DNA of 8,463 bases from Deltaproteobacteria bacterium. Lineage in GTDB: Bacteria; Desulfobacterota; DSM-4660; Desulfatiglandales; HGW-15. The stretch spans positions 1-8,463 of the forward strand of contig JAHECH010000145.1 of assembly GCA_024641835.1 (NCBI GenBank), read 5' to 3'. The first letter of the stretch is position 1; every line of letters begins with the position of its first letter. The notes beneath the pieces are model-generated. The model was not told where the DNA came from, did not search any database, and saw only the letters and a program-made list of their open reading frames with translations. The translations under genes and the position numbers were made by a program. Shown here piece after piece: positions 1 through 4,886 of this stretch.

Positions 1-238
1 AACCGGAAACGGACTCATCCCGTCGATCACCCCCATGATCTTAAGTCTTCTCCGGGGTAGGCGCATCAGTCCAAGCTGACCGGAGGGATGGTCTTCTGGG
101 GGTACTGCCATAATCCTATGACTTTTCGGCGCCGGTTCATGGCACTGGGGAAATGGTTGCGGCTCTGAAGAGATCTCCCCCTCGGCCGGCCGCGCGGAGA
201 TATTTGGCCGCGGCGGAGTGGCGCTTTTGGTGGTTCGG
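1..238. other. Left-edge region without a supported gene
   Basis: No gene can be supported here. Two short open frames run off the left edge. One is a plus-strand frame closed by TGA at 77-79 (25 codons, reading ...LIPSITPMILSLLRGRR...). The other is a minus-strand frame that could start at 64-66 (22 codons). Neither resembles a protein I know and they are mutually exclusive, so the edge of a neighbouring gene may lie here but cannot be assigned. The stretch 174-200 is very GC-rich, with the palindrome CGGCCGGCCG at 183-192 between TCTCC and GGAGA. It has no T-run, so I do not call it a terminator. Confidence 0.4.
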
Positions 239-847
239 ATGTTCGACAAGGAAAACTTACCATGGCTGATCAAGGAAGTCCTGCAGGCTCGAGAACCACA
301 AATGATTGAGGACAAGGATAGGCTCTCCAGGCATGCGGCGGTCCTTATCCCCATGTTCAAACAGGATGACGAGTACAGGATCCTCTTCACCAAGAGGACG
401 AACACGGTGGAAGCCCACAAGGGCCAGATTTCGTTTCCAGGGGGTCGTGTGGACGAACGAGACGGGTCTCTCCTGGAGACGGCCCTAAGAGAAGCCTATG
501 AAGAAGTCGGGCTCCAGAGCAGAGATGTAATGATCTTGGGACGGATGGATGACATGCGCACCGTCGCCTCCAACTACATTGTGCACCCTTTTGTAGGGTT
601 CATCCCTCATCCGTATAGCTTCAAGATCAACACGGATGAAGTGGCTAAGCTCATCACCGTGCCCTTGAGGATTTTTCTGGACGGTAGTTCTACGATCCCT
701 GTCAATTATCAGGGAAACATCTACCACGGGTTGGCGTACACCTACGGAGGGGAGGTAATCTGGGGGGCAACAGCCAGGATCATGCAGAACCTGGTGGACA
801 TCCTTCTCTGTTCGGTGGGGTCAAAGCCCCGAAGGGGCGTTATATGA
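239..847 (+). CDS. Nudix hydrolase, CoA pyrophosphatase (NudL) type
   Basis: This is a Nudix-family hydrolase of the NudL/CoA-pyrophosphatase type. That family cleaves coenzyme A and related nucleotide diphosphates in the cytoplasm using Mg2+ or Mn2+. Counting from ATG 239, the family signature LFTKR...HKGQISFPGG (about residues 49-69) runs straight into the Nudix box, which ends in ALREAYEEVGL (about 82-92) and carries the REXXEEXG metal-binding core. A conserved C-terminal WGATARI (about 175-181) is also present. ATG 239 is preferred because GGTGG lies 5 nt upstream. An in-frame GTG at 218 would add seven residues but lacks a spaced ribosome site. At about 200 residues the length is normal. 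The last codons (PRRGVI and the stop) lie inside a two-hairpin repeat, so the tail appears to be repeat-derived. Family assignment is firm; the exact substrate is inferred. Confidence 0.88.
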   Translation: MFDKENLPWLIKEVLQAREPQMIEDKDRLSRHAAVLIPMFKQDDEYRILFTKRTNTVEAHKGQISFPGGRVDERDGSLLETALREAYEEVGLQSRDVMILGRMDDMRTVASNYIVHPFVGFIPHPYSFKINTDEVAKLITVPLRIFLDGSSTIPVNYQGNIYHGLAYTYGGEVIWGATARIMQNLVDILLCSVGSKPRRGVI

Positions 848-870
848 AATCTGCCCAGAGCAGATTTCAT
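826..870 (+). repeat. Two-hairpin repeat, copy 1
   Basis: Stem A is GCCCC-GAA-GGGGC (826-838). It is followed by the linker GTTAT and stem B, which pairs ATGAAATCTGC (844-854) with GCAGATTTCAT (860-870) around a 5-nt loop. The layout (stem A with a 3-nt loop, GTTAT linker, A/T-ended stem B) matches the copies at 4132 and 4820. Both stems differ in sequence from those copies but remain fully paired. The Nudix stop codon (845-847) lies within it. Confidence 0.7.
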
Positions 871-885
871 TTGGGAAATTTGCGC

Positions 886-914
886 TTGCCTGTCGATTTT
901 CAATAAGATATATT
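886..914 (+). promoter_or_regulatory. Promoter of the tRNA-Pro gene
   Basis: TTGCCT (886-891) and TATATT (909-914) are separated by exactly 17 nt. This fits a sigma70-type promoter with a start expected near 921, a few bases before the mature 5' end of the tRNA. The tRNA therefore appears to be transcribed on its own and not from the Nudix gene. Confidence 0.65.
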
Positions 915-924
915 CCCATCGAGT

Positions 925-1001
925 CGGGACGTGGCTCAGTCTGGTAGAGCACCGCGTTCGGGACGCGGGAGTCGCTGGTTCAAATCCAGTCGTCCCGACC
1001 A
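925..1001 (+). tRNA. tRNA-Pro (anticodon CGG)
   Basis: This is a complete 77-nt tRNA. The acceptor stem pairs CGGGACG (925-931) with CGTCCCG (991-997), followed by discriminator A and an encoded CCA (999-1001). The D-loop region reads GGCTCAGTCTGGTAGAGC. The anticodon arm is CCGCG-TTCGGGA-CGCGG, giving anticodon CGG, and the T arm contains GGTTCAAATCC. It resembles bacterial tRNA-Pro(CGG), the decoder of CCG codons. A run of seven T follows directly. Confidence 0.96.
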
Positions 1002-1008
1002 TTTTTTT
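1002..1008 (+). terminator. T-tract after tRNA-Pro
   Basis: Seven consecutive T directly follow the encoded CCA. Together with the stable tRNA arms upstream they could end transcription, as is common for single tRNA genes. No separate terminator hairpin is visible. Confidence 0.4.
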
Positions 1009-1122
1009 GTGCCCCGAAAAATTCCTATCCTTCGCCTGTCCAAGGAGACTTAGACCCTCCAGCAATATTGCCCCGCGCTTCATGTTCTGCTCTTTTCGTT
1101 CATATCCAGCCGTTTTTTTTGA

Positions 1123-1150
1123 TTGACAGGAAAGCCTCGATAGGTTAAAT
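1123..1150 (+). promoter_or_regulatory. Promoter of the ATPase gene
   Basis: A consensus TTGACA (1123-1128) and TTAAAT (1145-1150) lie 16 nt apart, 35 bases before the ATG at 1185. The start of transcription would fall at the left arm of the inverted repeat at 1152-1178. Confidence 0.55.
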
Positions 1151-1151
1151 T

Positions 1152-1178
1152 CCAAATTAAAGTTAGATTTTAATTTGG
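1152..1178. promoter_or_regulatory. Perfect inverted repeat (putative operator) before the ATPase gene
   Basis: CCAAATTAAA (1152-1161) and TTTAATTTGG (1169-1178) form a perfect 10-bp dyad with a 7-nt spacer. It sits between the -10 box and the start codon at 1185. It could be a repressor site overlapping the transcription start. Alternatively it could form an mRNA hairpin that hides the only G-rich stretch (GGG at 1177-1179) in front of the start codon. Confidence 0.5.
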
Positions 1179-1184
1179 GTAAAT

Positions 1185-2363
1185 ATGTACTTAGCCCGCG
1201 ACCTGACAAAGACATTTGAGCTCGCTCTTCGCCAGTTCCCTGCCGTGCTTGTCACGGGTCCGAGGCAATCAGGCAAGTCCACATTTGTTCAGAAAGTCCT
1301 TCCTAAAGCGCCCTATGTGACCTTTGATGATCCTTTGAACCGTGATTTTGCATTGCAAGACCCTAACGGTTTTCTGGACCAGTTTTCCGGAAAACCCATT
1401 ATTTTGGACGAGATTCAGTACGTCCCTTCTCTTCTCCAATATGTCAAGATACGGGTGGACAAAGACCGAAAGGCTGGAACTTGGATTCTCACAGGTTCTC
1501 AGCAGTTCGCTTTGATGAAGGGCATTACCGAAACCCTTGCTGGGAGAATTGCTATCCTCGAATTGGCTCCCTTCAGCCTGAAAGAAACGGATCAGTTGAA
1601 AAAAGGGCTTGATGATCTTTTGTGGTCCGGTCTTTTTCCTGAACCCGCCTGTTTTCCTGAAAAGCGAGACCTGTGGCTGAAGTCCTACATGCAAACGTAT
1701 GTCGAACGAGACGTACGTCAAATCGAGAACATCAAAGACCTCCGCGCCTTCGAGATTTTCATCAACTTGTGCGCTGCGAACCATTCCCATGAGTTTCATC
1801 CTGCTGATTTGGCCAGGGAATGCGGTGTAAGCCAGCCGACGATTAAGTCATGGGCTAAGATCCTCGAAGCAAGTTATCTCGCTATCATGGTGCCTCCATT
1901 CTTCAAGAACTTTGGAAAACGGATTATCAAAACTCCCAAGTTTTACTTAACCGATCCTTCGCTTGTTTGTTTTTTAACCAGGCAGCCTGCTCCTGAGTCT
2001 GTGTTGAGAGGGAACATGGGAGGAGCGATTTTTGAAGGGCTTATCGTAAGCGAGGCGTGGAAGACCTTCCTCAATTTCGGTAAGAAACCCGCTCTGTTCT
2101 TCTGGAGATCCCAGGGAGGGCTTGAAGTGGATATGATCATTCAGGCGAGGAATAAGCTGTGGCCTATCGAGACTAAACTGACTTCAACGCCTTTGGCGCA
2201 TCATGCGCAGCATCTCGAGCTTTTTAAGGAGATGGCCGGTAATGAGGCATCCGGTAAGGGCTTGATTGTGTGCAATGTGGAAGAACGGAAGAATTTGCCT
2301 GGAAGCAATGTCGCATTGCCTTGGTTTGCGTTTCCGGATTGGCTGAGCGAGCATATCGGATAG
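1185..2363 (+). CDS. AAA+ ATPase with DUF4143 C-terminal region (COG1373 type)
   Basis: This is a 392-residue ATPase of the widespread COG1373 group, whose cellular role is not settled. The Walker A motif GPRQSGKST is at residues 25-33 and the Walker B motif PIILDEI at 71-77. A sensor-like LTGSQQF lies at 102-108. The DUF4143 region begins around SYMQTYVERDVRQI (167-180) and includes a helix-turn-helix-like stretch LARECGVSQPTIKSW (209-223). Near the C-terminus, GLEVDMII (312-319) and PIETKLT (327-333) give an E/D...ExK pattern like a PD-(D/E)XK nuclease fold, which I infer by eye. The length is normal for the family and nothing looks broken. It has its own promoter and putative operator and sits just after a tRNA gene. 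Such genes often occur as isolated, horizontally moving single genes. No partner gene on the same strand is visible. Confidence 0.9.
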   Translation: MYLARDLTKTFELALRQFPAVLVTGPRQSGKSTFVQKVLPKAPYVTFDDPLNRDFALQDPNGFLDQFSGKPIILDEIQYVPSLLQYVKIRVDKDRKAGTWILTGSQQFALMKGITETLAGRIAILELAPFSLKETDQLKKGLDDLLWSGLFPEPACFPEKRDLWLKSYMQTYVERDVRQIENIKDLRAFEIFINLCAANHSHEFHPADLARECGVSQPTIKSWAKILEASYLAIMVPPFFKNFGKRIIKTPKFYLTDPSLVCFLTRQPAPESVLRGNMGGAIFEGLIVSEAWKTFLNFGKKPALFFWRSQGGLEVDMIIQARNKLWPIETKLTSTPLAHHAQHLELFKEMAGNEASGKGLIVCNVEERKNLPGSNVALPWFAFPDWLSEHIG

Positions 2364-2368
2364 TTGCA

Positions 2369-2572
2369 CTACACTTTTCCAGACTGGACAAGCCGGGCGA
2401 AATTCTCAAAAGACCGATCAAAAGTCGCTTCGGCCTTTTCCGGGAAACAGCAGCCCGGAAGCTCTCTGGATCGAAGGTGATAGGACAGGCATTCGCAACA
2501 GACTCCTTTTCGAGCGCAGGCGTCATAGGTACAGGCACATTTCTTGAGATGCTCTTCCTTTTTGCAGTCCAT
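2369..2572 (-). CDS. Small cysteine-rich protein, DUF6485 type
   Basis: This 67-residue minus-strand gene has nine cysteines (residues 3, 12, 14, 19, 25, 26, 28, 41, 42) in an arrangement that suggests metal binding: CKKEEHLKKCAC, ARKGVCCECLSYH, LPGCCFP. It closes with FDRSFENFARL. I recognise this as the DUF6485 type, small cytosolic proteins of unknown function that I recall from anaerobes such as Desulfobacterota. The start is well supported: AGGAG lies 8 nt before the ATG on this strand. It converges with the ATPase gene, leaving only 5 bases between the two stop codons. A longer minus-strand frame and a plus-strand frame across the same bases look like shadows. The function is unknown; zinc or iron-sulfur binding is only an inference from the cysteines. 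Confidence 0.78.
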   Translation of the reverse strand: MDCKKEEHLKKCACTYDACARKGVCCECLSYHLRSRELPGCCFPEKAEATFDRSFENFARLVQSGKV

Positions 2573-2678
2573 GAATCAATCTCCTTTGCCTTGATGCTTG
2601 GAATGAACTTGGAATACTGAGAGAGGTGCATGTTAACAGATAAGGATCTAAAAATCATGGGGTTTTCTCACTTTTGGC

Positions 2679-2707
2679 TTGACAAGCGTTCAATTATTGA
2701 ACATAAT
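2679..2707 (+). promoter_or_regulatory. Promoter of the regulator-antiterminator operon
   Basis: TTGACA (2679-2684) and CATAAT (2702-2707) are separated by 17 nt, a near-consensus sigma70 promoter. Transcription would start near 2714, giving a leader of about 75 nt before the ATG at 2789. It also means that an ATG at 2630, in frame upstream, cannot be the start on this transcript. Confidence 0.68.
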
Positions 2708-2730
2708 CCATGTTCAGAAATTGAACGCTT
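2684..2730. promoter_or_regulatory. 47-bp imperfect palindrome over the promoter (putative operator)
   Basis: The outer arms AAGCGTTCAATT (2684-2695) and AATTGAACGCTT (2719-2730) are perfectly complementary over 12 bp. The inner arms TGAACAT (2698-2704) and ATGTTCA (2710-2716) are perfectly complementary over 7 bp. Both pairs share the same centre (2707), so 19 of 21 arm positions pair. The dyad runs from the end of the -35 box past the -10 box and contains four TTCA/TGAA half-sites. Because the transcription start lies inside it, it should act mainly as a DNA site for a dimeric or tetrameric repressor. The downstream winged-helix protein is the obvious candidate (inference). Confidence 0.68.
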
Positions 2731-2788
2731 TAACTATAAGTCCACACAAGGCTTTTCGAAAGAAAAGGCTGGCAGGGGATCTCAGCTC

Positions 2789-3367
2789 ATGGATAAAGAA
2801 GACTTCCGCATCCTCAGGCTCATGGGTGAAATTGACAGGGACGGCACCTACAGCCAGAGGGAGCTTTCCAAGCGCCTGAATATCTCTGTCGGGCTGGTCA
2901 ATACCTTCATGAAAAGGCTGGTCAATAAGGGCTACTTCAAAGTCAAGACCATGCCCAGAAACAGGCTTAAGTACTTTCTAACCCCTGAAGGCCTTTCGAG
3001 AAAAAGCCGTCTTACCGCGGAATACCTTCGTTATTCAGTGAATTTCTACAGGGATATCAAATACCTCATCCTCAATAAGTACCATGAGATGGAAGACAAA
3101 GAGGTCAAGAAGATCCTCTTTTACGGAGCCGGAGAGGTGGCGGAGCTTGCCTATCTCTACCTGCAACTCACCGGTATCCGCCTCGTAGGCATCATCGATG
3201 AACAGAAAACGGGCAACAATTTCTTCAGCCATGTGATCAGCGGTCTGGAGCGTGTGCGCCAAGATGACTGGGATATGATCCTTGTTACCCGCCTTGATGA
3301 TTCAGATGATGCCATTGAAACCCTCGCCAACGGCGGGGTAGATCATCAAAGGATAGCCACGGTATGA
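2789..3367 (+). CDS. Winged-helix transcriptional regulator with C-terminal Rossmann-like domain
   Basis: This 192-residue protein has a MarR/LexA-like winged helix at residues 5-70, with YSQRELSKRLNISVGLVNTF as the helix-turn-helix and KTMPRNRLKYFLTPEG as the wing. A linker helix follows. A C-terminal Rossmann-like segment starts at KKILFYGAGEVAEL (107-120) and continues through RLVGIIDEQ and DMILVTRLDD. The GAGEVAE glycine-rich turn resembles the nucleotide-sugar or CoA-binding domains of PglD-type and related proteins, so a nucleotide or sugar-nucleotide may be the effector (inference). I chose ATG 2789, with AGGGG upstream, because the fold begins there and the promoter lies after the in-frame ATG at 2630. 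The 2630 start does have GAGAGG nearby and would add 53 residues of no recognisable fold. The stop overlaps the antiterminator start (ATGA), implying translational coupling. Confidence 0.82.
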   Translation: MDKEDFRILRLMGEIDRDGTYSQRELSKRLNISVGLVNTFMKRLVNKGYFKVKTMPRNRLKYFLTPEGLSRKSRLTAEYLRYSVNFYRDIKYLILNKYHEMEDKEVKKILFYGAGEVAELAYLYLQLTGIRLVGIIDEQKTGNNFFSHVISGLERVRQDDWDMILVTRLDDSDDAIETLANGGVDHQRIATV

Positions 3368-3876
3368 TCCTTGAGCTTCCCAAATGGTACGCCGTCCACA
3401 CCAGGAGCCATTTTGAGCAGAAGGTTTTTGATGGATTCACCGGAAAATCCATTGAGTCTTTTCTTCCGAAGATCCTGGTCATGAGCCGGAGAAAGGACAG
3501 GCGGAAAAAGATCTCTATTCCTTTGCTGGCAGGGTACGTGTTTGTCCGCTTTGACATGAATGCAGAGACCTACTGGGACATCATCAAGACCACGGGCGTG
3601 GTGCGAATGATTGGGTTTGACGGTAAGCCGGTGCCAGCCAAGGAGGAGGAGATTGCCTCTCTCATGGTTCTGAACGGCACAGAGCGAACGGTTCAGAATC
3701 GTGCCTACATGAACAAAGGGGATAGGGTCATGATTATGGAGGGGCCCCTGAAAGGACTGACCGGGTTCTACCTCCAGCACAAGGGACAGACAGACAAGGT
3801 CGTGGTGAGCATTGAGCTCCTCCGCCGCTCCCTCGCGGTTGAGATAGAGGACTGGGCGCTGGAAAAGCTCGCTTAA
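3364..3876 (+). CDS. NusG/RfaH-like transcription antiterminator
   Basis: This 170-residue paralogue of NusG has an NGN domain opening with KWYAVHTRSHFEQKV (7-21), PLLAGYVFVRFD at 53-64 and GVVRMIGFDGKPVP at 78-91. A KOW domain starts at GDRVMIMEGPLKGLTGF (119-135). Specialised NusG proteins of this kind (RfaH, UpxY, LoaP groups) bind RNA polymerase and promote readthrough of long operons, often for surface polysaccharides. The downstream epimerase and rmlC fit that role. It overlaps the regulator gene by 4 nt (ATGA) and shares its promoter. No ops-like recruitment sequence was found. The stop codon touches a two-hairpin repeat, and the final residues (KLA) may be encoded by repeat-derived sequence. 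Confidence 0.87.
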   Translation: MILELPKWYAVHTRSHFEQKVFDGFTGKSIESFLPKILVMSRRKDRRKKISIPLLAGYVFVRFDMNAETYWDIIKTTGVVRMIGFDGKPVPAKEEEIASLMVLNGTERTVQNRAYMNKGDRVMIMEGPLKGLTGFYLQHKGQTDKVVVSIELLRRSLAVEIEDWALEKLA

Positions 3877-3916
3877 TAAAATCCCTGCGGGATTTTATAC
3901 AGCGCGACTTCGTCGC
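3876..3916 (-). repeat. Two-hairpin repeat, copy 2 (inverted)
   Basis: Stem B pairs ATAAAATCCC (3876-3885) with GGGATTTTAT (3889-3898) around a TGC loop, followed by stem A GCGAC-TTC-GTCGC (3904-3916). Read on the minus strand it matches the copies at 4132 and 4820. Sequence like the repeat's tail (AGCG) continues leftward into the last codons of the antiterminator gene. As RNA, stem B could protect the 3' end of the regulator-antiterminator transcript. Confidence 0.75.
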
Positions 3917-4189
3917 TTTCATAGGCGGAAAACACCTATAATTCGTCAATAATCATTGCAGGTTAAGGCTCTTTCGGCCATGTAATCGAAGGGGCGGAGC
4001 TATCCCGCCGCGTTTCATAAAATTGCTCCGCTACGCTGCACAATTTTATACAACGCGGCTGCGCCGCTGCGTGAAATTTTGATGGAGTCAAAAACCTCGG
4101 CAGAAACAATTAGCTCGATTCGGGAGGTTGAGCGACGTAGTCGCGTTATATAAAATCTTGACTGCGTCAAGATTTTATCAAGCGAAGCG
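3877..4189. other. Repeat-filled intergenic region
   Basis: This 313-base gap has no credible gene. It holds three copies of the two-hairpin repeat (3876-3916 and 4017-4067 inverted, 4132-4190 direct). There is also a smaller hairpin with TTTTGA (4077-4082) and TCAAAA (4088-4093), and a loose dyad AACCTC/GAGGTT (4093-4098, 4124-4129). The stretch 3918-4010 shows nothing I can name. A minus-strand frame at 4015-4200 is repeat translation. Confidence 0.6.
4017..4067 (-). repeat. Two-hairpin repeat, copy 3 (inverted, diverged)
   Basis: Stem B pairs ATAAAATTG (4017-4025) with CAATTTTAT (4041-4049) around a longer 15-nt loop. It is followed by ACAAC and stem A GCGGC-TGC-GCCGC (4055-4067). The arrangement matches copy 2. 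The stem A bases differ from GCGAC/GTCGC but the pairing is kept on both sides. Confidence 0.62.
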
Positions 4190-4190
4190 A
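4132..4190 (+). repeat. Two-hairpin repeat, copy 4 (left flank of the nuclease gene)
   Basis: Stem A is GCGAC-GTA-GTCGC (4132-4144), with a GTTAT linker (4145-4149). Stem B has a perfect 13-bp stem, ATAAAATCTTGAC (4150-4162) with GTCAAGATTTTAT (4166-4178), around a TGC loop. The tail CAAGCGAAGCGA (4179-4190) supplies the first base of the nuclease start codon. It matches copy 5 at 55 of 59 positions by my count. Three of the four differences are in the loop. Confidence 0.88.
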
Positions 4191-4828
4191 TGAAAATCAC
4201 CGTCGACTACCGAGAGAAGGCATCAGGAATCATCGACCTACTGTGGAAGGAAGAAGTCGCAGTCGAGGTCAAAAAGTTATCCTACGGCGACTACCTGATC
4301 AATGACGCGATCACCATGGAGCGGAAGACGGCCCGAGATTTCCTGATCTCGATTATCGATGGAAGATTGTTTAGTCAATTGTCCAACCTGAAGAGGTATA
4401 GCCTCAACCCGATTCTGCTTATTGAAGAGAATCCCTTCAAGACAGGTCTTGACTTCGATGAGACGGCTATCAGAGGAGCACTCATATCAACCCAAGCCAT
4501 TTGGTATGTTCCCGTAGTCTATTCCCGAAGCAAAGAGGAAACAAAGGACATCATCCTCATGATTGGGAGGCAGGAAGAGGCCTGCATGGACGTTATCCCA
4601 TTGAGAGGAGGGTACCGACCCAAGAGACTCAAATCAAAACAGTTGTTCATTCTGCAGGGTCTTCCGAAAGTCGGTCCCACTGTGGCTAAGAGATTGCTGG
4701 AGCATTTTAGGTCCGTGTCAAATGCCATGAATGCCCGTGTGGAAGACTTGGTCCAAGTTGAAGGTATTGGTAGAATCTCGGCAGAAAAGATAAGGGAAGT
4801 TCTCGATTCAGAATATCAAGCGACGTAG
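4190..4828 (+). CDS. ERCC4-domain structure-specific nuclease with tandem HhH (XPF/Hef-like)
   Basis: This 212-residue protein carries an ERCC4 nuclease domain and a C-terminal helix-hairpin-helix pair, the minimal layout of the XPF/Mus81/Hef family, which cuts branched DNA such as flaps and forks. The catalytic signature is complete: VDYRE (5-9), GDY (33-35), ERKTARD (44-50) and GRLFSQ (58-63). The HhH motifs are LQGLPKVGPTVAKRLLEHF (155-173) and LVQVEGIGRISAEKIREVL (187-205). No helicase domain is present. ATG 4190 is the only reasonable start, since VDYRE lies at residue 5. No clear ribosome site precedes it; the bases just upstream are the tail of a two-hairpin repeat. The stop codon (4826-4828) lies within the next copy of that repeat, so the gene is framed by direct repeats like a cassette. 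Its role in this cluster is unknown; repair, or a link with the repeats, are both possible. Confidence 0.88.
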   Translation: MKITVDYREKASGIIDLLWKEEVAVEVKKLSYGDYLINDAITMERKTARDFLISIIDGRLFSQLSNLKRYSLNPILLIEENPFKTGLDFDETAIRGALISTQAIWYVPVVYSRSKEETKDIILMIGRQEEACMDVIPLRGGYRPKRLKSKQLFILQGLPKVGPTVAKRLLEHFRSVSNAMNARVEDLVQVEGIGRISAEKIREVLDSEYQAT

Positions 4829-4878
4829 TCGCGTTATATAAAATCTTGACGCAGTCAAGATTTTATCAAGCGGAGCGA
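4820..4878 (+). repeat. Two-hairpin repeat, copy 5 (right flank of the nuclease gene)
   Basis: Stem A is GCGAC-GTA-GTCGC (4820-4832). Stem B pairs ATAAAATCTTGAC (4838-4850) with GTCAAGATTTTAT (4854-4866) around a GCA loop. The tail is CAAGCGGAGCGA (4867-4878). It is a direct copy of 4132-4190. It contains the nuclease stop codon, and its tail (GGAG at 4872-4875) is the nearest Shine-Dalgarno-like sequence to the epimerase ATG at 4887. Confidence 0.88.
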
Positions 4879-4886
4879 GTGAAACG

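Noticed and set aside
1..79. Partial gene at the left edge, on either strand
   Set aside because: A plus frame ending at 79 and a minus frame starting at 66 are both possible, but neither is recognisable and each is under 30 codons.
925..1184. tRNA-Pro as an attachment site for an integrated element
   Set aside because: I see no second copy of the tRNA 3' end and no integrase gene in the window.
742..1215. 157-residue minus-strand open frame overlapping the tRNA
   Set aside because: Its core (GTTGFEPATPASRTRCSTRLSHVP) is the translation of the antisense tRNA-Pro sequence, a well-known source of false proteins.
2224..2658. Minus-strand 144-residue frame and plus-strand 116-residue frame over the cysteine-rich gene
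   Set aside because: Both are shadows of the 67-residue cysteine-rich gene, which has a proper ribosome site and a recognisable cysteine pattern.
2630..2788. 53-residue N-terminal extension of the winged-helix regulator from ATG 2630
   Set aside because: The region contains a near-consensus promoter and large palindrome, and the extension has no recognisable fold. The wHTH domain starts naturally at ATG 2789. The GAGAGG before 2630 leaves slight doubt.
4015..4200. 61-residue minus-strand frame in the repeat region
   Set aside because: It translates the hairpin repeats and has no family resemblance or ribosome site.
4132..4878. CRISPR array or att-site interpretation of the two direct repeats
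   Set aside because: Only two direct copies lie 688 bases apart with a gene between them, each is internally palindromic, and further copies are inverted. There is no regular spacer pattern or integrase.
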